DNA from: Bacteroidota bacterium
GTDB taxonomy: Bacteria; Bacteroidota; Rhodothermia; Rhodothermales; UBA10348
Direction of reading: 5' to 3'
DNA: 9,408 bases
NCBI GenBank assembly: GCA_024640835.1
Contig: JAHEEH010000044.1
Span: forward strand, 1-9,408
Below the pieces are notes generated by a model. That model saw nothing but the letters and a program-made list of their open reading frames with translations, ran no database searches and was not told the DNA's origin. Position numbers and translations under genes: made by a program. This document shows positions 1 through 5,561 of this stretch, piece after piece. How positions within the stretch are numbered: the first letter of the stretch is position 1; every line of letters begins with the position of its first letter.

Positions 1-283
1 CCTCGAACACGATCCGGAGCGGGATCGCCTCCGGGACGATTTCCATCGGAGGGGGCCGGAGGAGCCGGCACACGATCCGGTCTCCCGCCTGGACCGGGTG
101 AGAAGACCGGCGGACGGTCTCGCCGTTCACGTCGACCCGCCCGTCCCGGATGCCCTGCTGCACCTTGTTGCGCGTCGCGTTGTGCAGGAAGCGGGTCAGG
201 TACACGTCCAGGCGCTCGTGCTCCCGGTACCCCGGCGGCACGATCCGCTCCTCCGTCGTTTCCTGCTTTTCCGGCTCCTGCAT
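1..283 (-). CDS. RluD-type 23S rRNA pseudouridine synthase, N-terminal part (cut by window edge)
   Basis: Only the first 94 residues are in the window; the gene runs off the left edge. Residues about 23-74 form an S4 RNA-binding domain (ERLDVYLTRFL, then a DGRVDVNG turn and AGDRIVCRL), followed by a proline-rich linker and IPLRIVFE, the usual entry into the RluA/RluD catalytic domain (compare IPLDIVYED). The catalytic Asp motif lies outside the window. Family members convert uridines to pseudouridine in 23S rRNA, or sometimes tRNA; which site this one modifies cannot be told. The ATG at 281-283 gives a normal N-terminus for the family, but no clear Shine-Dalgarno precedes it. It lies 43 nt after the dprA stop on the same strand, so it is probably co-transcribed with obgE and dprA. 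An RluA- or RluC-type enzyme is the main alternative. Confidence 0.8.
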   Translation of the reverse strand, partial: MQEPEKQETTEERIVPPGYREHERLDVYLTRFLHNATRNKVQQGIRDGRVDVNGETVRRSSHPVQAGDRIVCRLLRPPPMEIVPEAIPLRIVFE

Positions 284-326
284 GGTCGGGAATGTACGCG
301 GTGGCCCGAACCCCGATCCTGCCCGG

Positions 327-1451
327 TCACGTGGCGACGAGTCCCTGGCGGCAGAAGTGGCGACCGGCGAGCTGACGCAGGAGCCCCTTGAGCTCCAGCG
401 TCAGCAGGCAGGCGAGCACCGCCGACACCTCCAGGCCCGTGCCGTCGATGATCGTCTCGAGCGGGACGGGCTCGGCGGTGACCGCCCGAAGCACGAGACG
501 CTCGCTGGCGGTCAGGTCCGGGGGATCCGGAGGTTCCGGTCGGCCGGCCAGGCCCAGGTGGGTCGCGACGTCCTCGACGGCCGCCACGAGGTGAGCGCCC
601 CCCTCGGCGAAATACGCATGCACCCCGCGGCTGGCGGGGCTGTCCAGCGGGCCGGGAACGCAGAAGATGTCGCGCCCCAGGTCTCCGGCCAGGCGGGCGG
701 TGATGAGCGCCCCTCCGCGCTCGTGCGACTCGACCAACACGGTCGCCCTGGTGATTCCCGCGATGACGCGGTTCCGCCGGGGAAACTGACCCGGAGCCGG
801 TGGCGTGCCCGGCAGGAACTCGCTCACGAGGGCTCCCTGCTCCATGATGCGGTTCGCCAGCCGGCCGTGCATCCGGGGGTAGATCCGGTCGATGCCGCTT
901 CCCAGGACCGCGACCGTCGGACCTCCGACCTCGAGGGCTCCCTCGTGGGCTTCCCGGTCGATGCCGTACGCCAGGCCACTGACGACGACGATCCCGCGCG
1001 CGGCGAGGTCCGCGCCGATGGCCCGTGCCAACCGCCGCCCGTACGGTGTCGCACGCCGCGTGCCGACGACCGCCACGGCCAGGCGGTCCCCCAGGAAGGC
1101 CAGGCCGGCGGGCCAGGGCCGGATCCACAGCAGGGGCGGAGGTGCGTCCACCGGCTTCAGCAGCGCCGGGTACTCGGGGTCGGCGAGGCACACCGCTCCC
1201 GCCCCGACCGACTCCGCCCCCCTCCAGTACGCCCTCGTATCCAGGTCGCGAACGTCCCGGACGGCCGTCAGCCTGCGCTGCCCGACCCGCCCGACCGTTT
1301 CGGCGTGGAACCGGTCGGCCTGCAGGGCCGCCGCGGCGGACCCTTTCTCTTTCATCAGGATCTGGATCCTGAGAGGCCCCAGACCGTCGGCCATCGACAG
1401 GCGCAACGCGGCGTTCCGCTCCTCGCTGAAGCTTCCGGCCTCCGGTGTCAC
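327..1451 (-). CDS. dprA: DNA-processing protein DprA (Smf)
   Basis: 374 residues with the usual three parts of DprA. A SAM/helix-hairpin-helix-like N-terminus (LSMADGLGPLRI, residues 18-29) comes first. The Rossmann-type core follows, with VVGTRRATPYG (128-138), SGLAYGID (158-165), GSGIDRIYP (184-192) and PRRNRVIAG (224-232). A C-terminal winged-helix segment covers about 313-368. DprA binds incoming single-stranded DNA and loads RecA during natural transformation. It is also widely conserved in bacteria not known to be competent, so its presence alone does not prove DNA uptake here. I chose the GTG at 1451: it overlaps the obgE TGA as GTGA and has GGGGGAG just upstream, though only 3 nt away. 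Another in-frame GTG at 1484 would add 11 residues inside obgE. The overlap implies translational coupling to obgE. Confidence 0.93.
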   Translation of the reverse strand: MTPEAGSFSEERNAALRLSMADGLGPLRIQILMKEKGSAAAALQADRFHAETVGRVGQRRLTAVRDVRDLDTRAYWRGAESVGAGAVCLADPEYPALLKPVDAPPPLLWIRPWPAGLAFLGDRLAVAVVGTRRATPYGRRLARAIGADLAARGIVVVSGLAYGIDREAHEGALEVGGPTVAVLGSGIDRIYPRMHGRLANRIMEQGALVSEFLPGTPPAPGQFPRRNRVIAGITRATVLVESHERGGALITARLAGDLGRDIFCVPGPLDSPASRGVHAYFAEGGAHLVAAVEDVATHLGLAGRPEPPDPPDLTASERLVLRAVTAEPVPLETIIDGTGLEVSAVLACLLTLELKGLLRQLAGRHFCRQGLVAT

Positions 1452-2458
1452 GCGCTCCCCCGATGCTCCTGGATCCGATCCCACAGGGTTCTCTTCAGCG
1501 GTTCCAGTCCGATCCGGGCCACGGACGAGATGGCCACGATCTCCGCGTCATCCCGGAACGCGGACGAGGCGTCCCGCACCCGTTCGTCCCGTTCTCCCGG
1601 CGGCACGAGATCCAGCTTCGAGAGCGCGACGAGCCTGGGCTTGCGCAGCAGGTCCGCGTTGAAGGCCTCGAGCTCGGCGAGCAGCGTGGCGAAGCAGGCG
1701 GCCGGATCCTCCTCGTCGATCGGCACCAGGAAGAGCAGGACGGCGTTCCGCTCCATGTGCTTCAGGAACTGCAGCCCCAGGCCGCGCCCCTCCGCAGCCC
1801 CCTCGATGATGCCCGGGATGTCGGCCATGACGAAGGACTGGTACTCCCCCACGCCGACCACCCCGAGGCTCGGTTCCAGCGTGGTGAAGGGGTAATCGGC
1901 GATCTTGGGCCGCGCCGAGGAGACGGCCGACACGAGCGTGCTCTTGCCGGCGTTCGGAAAGCCCACGAGGCCGACGTCGGCCATGAGCTTGAGCTCCAGC
2001 GTCACGTTCCGCTCCTCGCCCTCCTCACCCGGTTGGGCGTACCGCGGAGTCTGGTGCGTGGCGGACTTGAAGAACGTGTTGCCCTTGCCGCCGCGCCCGC
2101 CCTGCGCGAGCGTGACCTCCTGGCCGATTTCCACGACCTCGCCCACGACCTCCCCGGCATCGGTGTCCCGCGCCACCGTGCCGAGCGGCACGCGGAGCAC
2201 GATGTCCTCCCCGCTCTTCCCCGTCTTGTTCGCGCCGGACCCCGCCTGGCCGTTGGCCGCAAAATGGTGCCGGTTGTAGCGAAGGTCCAGCAGCGTGTAC
2301 AACTGTCCGTCGCCCCGGAGGATGACGCTCCCGCCCTGGCCGCCGTCGCCCCCGTCGGGTCCTCCCTTCGGCTCGTACTTGGCCCTCCGGAACGACAGGG
2401 CCCCGGCTCCCCCCTTGCCACTGCGCACGGTGATGGTAACGTAGTCGACGAATTTCAT
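1448..2458 (-). CDS. obgE: GTPase ObgE/CgtA
   Basis: 336 residues. Residues 1-159 form the glycine-rich Obg fold (GKGGAGALSFRR, GGPDGGDGGQGG, GGRGGKGNTFF). The G domain follows: G1 GFPNAGKST at 166-174, switch I PFTTLEPSLGV, G3 DIPG at 213-216, G4 as SKLD at 280-283 and G5 AISS at 309-312. It ends soon after the G domain and lacks the extra C-terminal OCT domain of some Firmicute Obg proteins. Obg acts in late assembly of the 50S ribosomal subunit and in stress and cell-cycle control. The ATG at 2456-2458 starts exactly at the conserved MKFVDYVTI. A GGAGG lies 12 nt upstream, partly inside a small hairpin. obgE is the first gene of the obgE-dprA-pseudouridine synthase group and is divergent from rnhA. 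Confidence 0.97.
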   Translation of the reverse strand: MKFVDYVTITVRSGKGGAGALSFRRAKYEPKGGPDGGDGGQGGSVILRGDGQLYTLLDLRYNRHHFAANGQAGSGANKTGKSGEDIVLRVPLGTVARDTDAGEVVGEVVEIGQEVTLAQGGRGGKGNTFFKSATHQTPRYAQPGEEGEERNVTLELKLMADVGLVGFPNAGKSTLVSAVSSARPKIADYPFTTLEPSLGVVGVGEYQSFVMADIPGIIEGAAEGRGLGLQFLKHMERNAVLLFLVPIDEEDPAACFATLLAELEAFNADLLRKPRLVALSKLDLVPPGERDERVRDASSAFRDDAEIVAISSVARIGLEPLKRTLWDRIQEHRGSA

Positions 2459-2464
2459 GATGAT

Positions 2465-2477
2465 CCGGAACCTCCGG
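2465..2477 (-). promoter_or_regulatory. Small hairpin containing the obgE Shine-Dalgarno
   Basis: On the obgE strand the leader reads CCGGA-GGT-TCCGG, a perfect 5-bp inverted repeat with a 3-nt loop. The only good Shine-Dalgarno, GGAGG (complement of 2471-2475), spans the end of the left arm and the loop. The start codon is 12 nt further on, longer than the usual 5-9 nt. Folding would partly hide the site. That it regulates translation is inference; a 5-bp stem may also be chance in DNA this GC-rich. Confidence 0.35.
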
Positions 2478-2559
2478 TGGAGCGCCGCTTCCGATGGCCC
2501 TGTCCGACCGACACCAGGACGGCCCGGAACATAACCACGGCGCGGATCGAACGGGAAGC

Positions 2560-2997
2560 GTGAAGCAGGTAAGGATCTATACGGACGGAGCCTGCAGCGG
2601 CAATCCGGGGCCCGGAGGCTGGGCCGCCCTGCTCCTGTACGGATCCCATGAACGCGAAATCTCGGGCGGGGAGCCCGCGACCACCAATAATCGCATGGAG
2701 CTGCGGGCGGTGGTCGAAGCGCTGCGCGCGCTCCGGGAACCGTGCAGCATCGCGGTGCACACCGACTCGGCCTACATAGCGAACGCGTTTCGCGAAGGCT
2801 GGATCGCCAACTGGAAGAAGAAAGGCTGGATGACCGCCGGCAAGAAGCCGGTCAAGAACCGCGACCTGTGGGAAGACCTCCTCGGAGCCATGGAGCGCCA
2901 CGAGGTGTCCTTCGTGAAAGTGAAAGGACACGCCGACGACGACCTGAACAACCGGGTGGACGCTCTCGCCGTGTCCGCGATGGACGCCTACCGCTGA
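2560..2997 (+). CDS. rnhA: Ribonuclease HI
   Basis: 145 residues, close to the 155 of E. coli RNase HI. The four metal-binding carboxylates are all present: D9 in IYTDGACSGNPGPGG, E47 in TNNRMELRAV, D69 in HTDSAYI and D134 in NNRVDALA. The mobile histidine is H124 in VKGHADDD. A basic handle region lies at 85-101 (WKKKGWMTAGKKPVKNR). The enzyme cuts the RNA strand of RNA/DNA hybrids, removing R-loops and replication primers in the cytoplasm. I chose the GTG at 2560 because homology begins right there; an ATG at 2494 would add 22 residues of unconserved sequence within the divergent spacer. The ribosome-binding site is weak (GGGAAG next to the start). The 3' end overlaps the 3' end of the convergent yigZ-like gene by 10 nt. 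Confidence 0.96.
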   Translation: MKQVRIYTDGACSGNPGPGGWAALLLYGSHEREISGGEPATTNNRMELRAVVEALRALREPCSIAVHTDSAYIANAFREGWIANWKKKGWMTAGKKPVKNRDLWEDLLGAMERHEVSFVKVKGHADDDLNNRVDALAVSAMDAYR

Positions 2998-3620
2998 GCC
3001 CGTTCCCGGTCCGGCGTCGCGCTCCCGCGTCCGCGGAGGGCCTCGACGAACGCCTCGCGGAACGATTCCACCTCGGAACGGCGGACCCGGAGCCGGATGC
3101 GGGTGTCATCACCGTATCGCGTGTCGTCGACCTCGACGTCGAACCGCGAGATGACGTGCATGGCGGGCGAGGTGTCCTCGTACGCGAACCGGACCGTCAC
3201 CTCCGACCGGACCGTCCGATCCGCGACGCGAACCCCGGCCAGGGCTTCCTTCGCGGCGTCGCCGTAGGCACGCGCCAGTCCGCCCGTTCCCAGCCTGGTG
3301 CCACCGAACCAGCGGGTAACGACGACGAGCGTCTGCGTCAGCCCGGAAGCCTCGATCTGTCGCAGGATGGGTCCGCCCGCCGTGCCGGAGGGCTCGCCGT
3401 CGTCGTCGAACCTCGTGGTCGTGCCCTCCGGGTCCAGCCGCCAGGCCGAGCAGTGATGCGTGGCGTCATGGAAGGTCCGGCGAACCGCCAGCAGCAGCTC
3501 CCGCGCCTGGTCCTCCGATTCCGCCGGCAGGACCTCCGCGAGGAACCTCGATCCCTTCACCCTGATCTCGGCCGAGGCCCTGCCCGAGGGCACCCGGTAC
3601 CGGTCGGCCTCCATCGTCAT
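2988..3620 (-). CDS. YigZ/IMPACT family protein (UPF0029 domain)
   Basis: 210 residues. The N-terminal UPF0029/IMPACT domain covers about 14-128 and carries the family signature DDGEPSGTAGGPILRQIE (73-90) and VTRWFGGTRLGTGGLARAYG (101-120). The C-terminal third (about 137-198) matches in position the DUF1949 ferredoxin-like domain of bacterial YigZ. The family shares a ribosomal S5 domain 2-like fold with eukaryotic IMPACT, a translation regulator; the bacterial role is not well defined, so I give no function. It starts 13 nt after the purS stop on the same strand, so it is likely the last gene of psd-pssA-purS-yigZ. A second ATG lies two codons in. The stop (TAG, 2988-2990) lies inside the last codons of the convergent rnhA. 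No terminator is visible at this end. Confidence 0.9.
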   Translation of the reverse strand: MTMEADRYRVPSGRASAEIRVKGSRFLAEVLPAESEDQARELLLAVRRTFHDATHHCSAWRLDPEGTTTRFDDDGEPSGTAGGPILRQIEASGLTQTLVVVTRWFGGTRLGTGGLARAYGDAAKEALAGVRVADRTVRSEVTVRFAYEDTSPAMHVISRFDVEVDDTRYGDDTRIRLRVRRSEVESFREAFVEALRGRGSATPDRERAQR

Positions 3621-3633
3621 CGCGCTGCCGGCC

Positions 3634-3894
3634 TCAGGCCACGGTCGGAACCGCGTCCTCGATCTCGAAATCCTCCATGACGGGGTTCGCCAGGAGCTTG
3701 CCGCAGACAGCGGCGGCCATCTCGCGCGCCTCCTCTTCGGAGCGGGCCTCCACGCGGAGGGCGATGAACTTGCCCATCCTCACGGAGCGGATGCCCTCGA
3801 ACCCGAGCTGCTCCAGGGCATGGTGGGTGGCCTTCCCCTGCGGGTCCAGGATGGACGGGCGAAGGGTGACACGGATCTGAACGGTGAACTCCAT
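3634..3894 (-). CDS. purS: Phosphoribosylformylglycinamidine synthase subunit PurS
   Basis: 86 residues, the normal size for PurS. The recognisable pattern is a beta-strand start (FTVQIRVTLRPSILDPQG, with the family hallmark DPQGKA), then ALEQLGFEGIRSVRMGKFIAL and a C-terminal helix with EEEAREMAAAVCGKLLANP. PurS dimers join PurL and PurQ to form the FGAM synthase of purine biosynthesis, which moves glutamine-derived ammonia to FGAR. purL and purQ are not adjacent here. The gene sits between pssA (45-nt gap) and yigZ (13-nt gap), so it is transcribed with phospholipid genes. No Shine-Dalgarno is visible; the upstream gap holds a strong hairpin. The presence of PurS implies a small, non-fused PurL elsewhere in the genome. 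Confidence 0.93.
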   Translation of the reverse strand: MEFTVQIRVTLRPSILDPQGKATHHALEQLGFEGIRSVRMGKFIALRVEARSEEEAREMAAAVCGKLLANPVMEDFEIEDAVPTVA

Positions 3895-3914
3895 GGACCG
3901 GATTTCGGGTTTGG

Positions 3915-3936
3915 GGCGGCCGGCGTGCGGCCCGCC
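3915..3936 (-). other. Intergenic hairpin between pssA and purS
   Basis: The 45-nt gap between the pssA stop and the purS start contains an inverted repeat, ggcggccg (3915-3922) against cggcccgcc (3928-3936). It pairs over 8 bp with one bulged base and a 5-nt loop. There is no T-run after it in the direction of transcription, so it is not a typical intrinsic terminator. It could act as an RNA-processing or stability element that sets different levels for pssA and purS, or be chance in GC-rich DNA. Confidence 0.4.
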
Positions 3937-3939
3937 GGA

Positions 3940-4791
3940 TCAGGATTCGGAGGAAGGCTCGTCCAACTCCACGGTATAGACGTCGCGCACCAGCGTGTAG
4001 GCAGCGCGCCCGACGCCGATGGCCAGGTAGGCGGCCATGACCACCAGGAGGCCGATCTGCTGCAGGACGAGAAGGAGGACCAGCGCGATCGCGTACAGCA
4101 GCGCCTTGCGGGGATGGGTGCGCAGATACCGGGCGCTCGGACGCGGGATCGTGTCGAACGGGATGGTCGAAATCATGAGCGCCGAGAGCACGATCACTGC
4201 GGGCACCAGGAACGACAGCCCGGACGGACCGAACCGGGCAAACCACTCGAGGTCGTGGATCGTCAGCATCAGCACCATCAGGGCGGCGGCCTGGGCCGGA
4301 ATGGGCAAACCCCGGAAATGGTCCTTCTTCTCGCCGTCGAACTGCAGGTTGAACCGGGCGAGACGGACCGCACCGCACACCGCGGGCATCGAGGATACGA
4401 TGAGTCCCAGGCCGCCCAGATCCTTCAGGCCGAACACGTAGACCGCGAACGAGGGGGCCACGCCGAACGAGACGATGTCGGCCAGGGAATCGAGCTCGAC
4501 GCCGAAGAGGCTCGTGCCGTTCGTCAGGCGGGCCATCATGCCGTCGAGCACGTCGAAGAAACCCGCCAGCACGATGAGCCAGACGGCGTTCTGGAGATTG
4601 CCGTCCCACGTCTGGATGATGGCCATGAACCCGCTGAACAGGTTCATGAGCGTGAAGAACGACGGGACCGCGGCCGGCGACAGCCTTCGCCGGATCCGAC
4701 CGGCGCGCGATGCCCGGTAGGCCTCGAGGCGGCGCCGGATCCGGCGGTGCTTCTGCCCCGAAACGGGATTACGGCGTCTGAGTCGCGGCAT
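3940..4791 (-). CDS. pssA: CDP-diacylglycerol-serine O-phosphatidyltransferase
   Basis: 283-residue membrane protein. It carries the CDP-alcohol phosphatidyltransferase signature DG-xx-AR-x8-G-xxx-D-xxx-D at D83, G84, A87, R88, G97, D101 and D105. Hydrophobic segments lie at about 42-60, 67-82, 107-121, 127-143, 165-178, 192-210 and 230-262. The serine-transferring type fits best because psd is directly upstream; RARFN-like AVRLARFNLQF (141-151) followed by FRGLPIPAQA also matches the PssA subgroup. It transfers the phosphatidyl group from CDP-diacylglycerol to serine in the inner membrane. The start is supported by GGAGG 5 nt upstream and lies inside the psd 3' end (23-nt overlap). About 38 very arginine-rich residues precede the first hydrophobic segment. 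Archaetidylserine synthase-like enzymes are a relative that sequence alone does not exclude. Confidence 0.93.
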   Translation of the reverse strand: MPRLRRRNPVSGQKHRRIRRRLEAYRASRAGRIRRRLSPAAVPSFFTLMNLFSGFMAIIQTWDGNLQNAVWLIVLAGFFDVLDGMMARLTNGTSLFGVELDSLADIVSFGVAPSFAVYVFGLKDLGGLGLIVSSMPAVCGAVRLARFNLQFDGEKKDHFRGLPIPAQAAALMVLMLTIHDLEWFARFGPSGLSFLVPAVIVLSALMISTIPFDTIPRPSARYLRTHPRKALLYAIALVLLLVLQQIGLLVVMAAYLAIGVGRAAYTLVRDVYTVELDEPSSES

Positions 4792-5467
4792 CGGCGCCTC
4801 CGTCGGGTGCGTTCGGAGCGAAAAGATGGCCCAGGATGGTCACACCTCCCCGAACCCGGTCGCCCACGCGAGCGAAAATGGGCACATGCGGGGGCACGAG
4901 GACGTCCATGCGCGAGCCGAACTTCACGATGCCGAACCGTTCGCCGGCCCGCACCGTGTCGCCCGGCGCCACGTGGTAGACCACCCGGCGCGCGACGGCT
5001 CCGGCGATCTGCTTGAAGAGCACGCGGACACCCGACGGATGCACGAGACCGAGCTGCGAGCGTTCGTTCAGCTCGCTCGCCTTCGGATGCCACGCCACGA
5101 GGTAGTCGCCCTCGACATACCGGTCGAACTCGATCACCCCGTCGGCCGGAATCCGGTTGACGTGCACGTCAAGCGGAGAAAGGAAGATGGAGATGCGTCG
5201 CGCGGGGCCCTGGAGGTACAGCGGCTCGTTCTCCTCCACGATCTCCACCACGCGCCCGTCGGCGGGCGAGAGCAGGAGCCGCGCGGCCTCGGCGGGCGGG
5301 GTGCGCGCCGGATCACGGAAGAACCAGAGGGTGAACAGGGTCAGGAGCGCGGCAAGGACCCACAGCAGGGCCCTCAGGAGCGCGCCGGTCTGCAGGCCGA
5401 CGACGACGAGCACGACCGAGACGGCGACCGCGGACGCGATCAGCACGTATCCCTCCCTTGCGAACAT
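4769..5467 (-). CDS. psd: Phosphatidylserine decarboxylase, short soluble-type proenzyme
   Basis: 232 residues, the short form of Psd. The N-terminus holds two hydrophobic segments (about 8-28 and 30-50), followed by FFRDPARTPP. The catalytic residues can be seen: D70 in SPADG, H102 in SPLDVHVNR, and the self-cleavage site G184-S185 in KFGSRMDVLVP. Cleavage there yields the beta and alpha chains and turns the serine into the pyruvoyl cofactor. The enzyme decarboxylates phosphatidylserine to phosphatidylethanolamine at the membrane; FGSR-type sites are the form seen in this shorter subfamily. A GGAGG lies 10 nt upstream of the ATG (complement of 5478-5482). It is the first gene of the minus-strand operon psd-pssA-purS-yigZ and diverges from mtaB across 94 bp. 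The order is unusual only in that product formation is encoded before substrate synthesis. Confidence 0.95.
   Translation of the reverse strand: MFAREGYVLIASAVAVSVVLVVVGLQTGALLRALLWVLAALLTLFTLWFFRDPARTPPAEAARLLLSPADGRVVEIVEENEPLYLQGPARRISIFLSPLDVHVNRIPADGVIEFDRYVEGDYLVAWHPKASELNERSQLGLVHPSGVRVLFKQIAGAVARRVVYHVAPGDTVRAGERFGIVKFGSRMDVLVPPHVPIFARVGDRVRGGVTILGHLFAPNAPDGGADAATQTP
4797..4801 (-). promoter_or_regulatory. Shine-Dalgarno for pssA inside psd
   Basis: On the minus strand GGAGG is followed by CGCCG and then the pssA ATG, an ideal 5-nt spacing. It lies within psd codons and decides the pssA start over any later one. Together with the 23-nt overlap it argues that pssA is translated from the psd message. 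Confidence 0.7.
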
Positions 5468-5512
5468 GGGCTATCTTCCTCCGTTTCCCGTGGCTCCGTG
5501 GCCGTTTCGGGC

Positions 5513-5522
5513 TGAAGCTTCA
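5513..5522. promoter_or_regulatory. 10-bp palindrome in the psd/mtaB divergent spacer
   Basis: TGAAGCTTCA is a perfect 10-bp palindrome in the 94-bp spacer between the divergent psd and mtaB starts. It is 45 nt from the psd start codon and 39 nt from the mtaB start codon, near the middle. The surrounding 15 bases are clearly AT-richer than the rest of the window. This fits an operator or a promoter core, but I could not identify convincing -35/-10 pairs on either strand. Confidence 0.3.
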
Positions 5523-5561
5523 AGATACCTGTCCCGCCGGTCGCGCGCATCCGAAACCCCC

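Noticed and set aside
1452..1484. Upstream GTG start for dprA at 1484
   Set aside because: Adds 11 unconserved residues deep in obgE. The GTGA overlap at 1451, with a purine-rich stretch just upstream, is the more usual arrangement.
150..1895. 581-codon plus-strand open frame opposite dprA and obgE
   Set aside because: Its translation is Arg/Gly/Pro-rich with no recognisable domain and lies antisense to two clear genes. In GC-rich DNA the strand opposite real genes often stays open by codon bias.
2508..2535. Possible rnhA promoter: CCGACA, 16-nt spacer, CATAAC
   Set aside because: Each half matches the sigma-70 consensus in only four of six bases, which is not enough in a spacer this short.
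1445..2563. 372-codon plus-strand open frame opposite obgE
   Set aside because: Antisense to the Obg and G domains, which are unmistakable; no family features in the translation.
3460..5016. 518-codon plus-strand open frame across yigZ, purS, pssA and psd
   Set aside because: His/Asp/Gln-rich shadow translation covering four real minus-strand genes.
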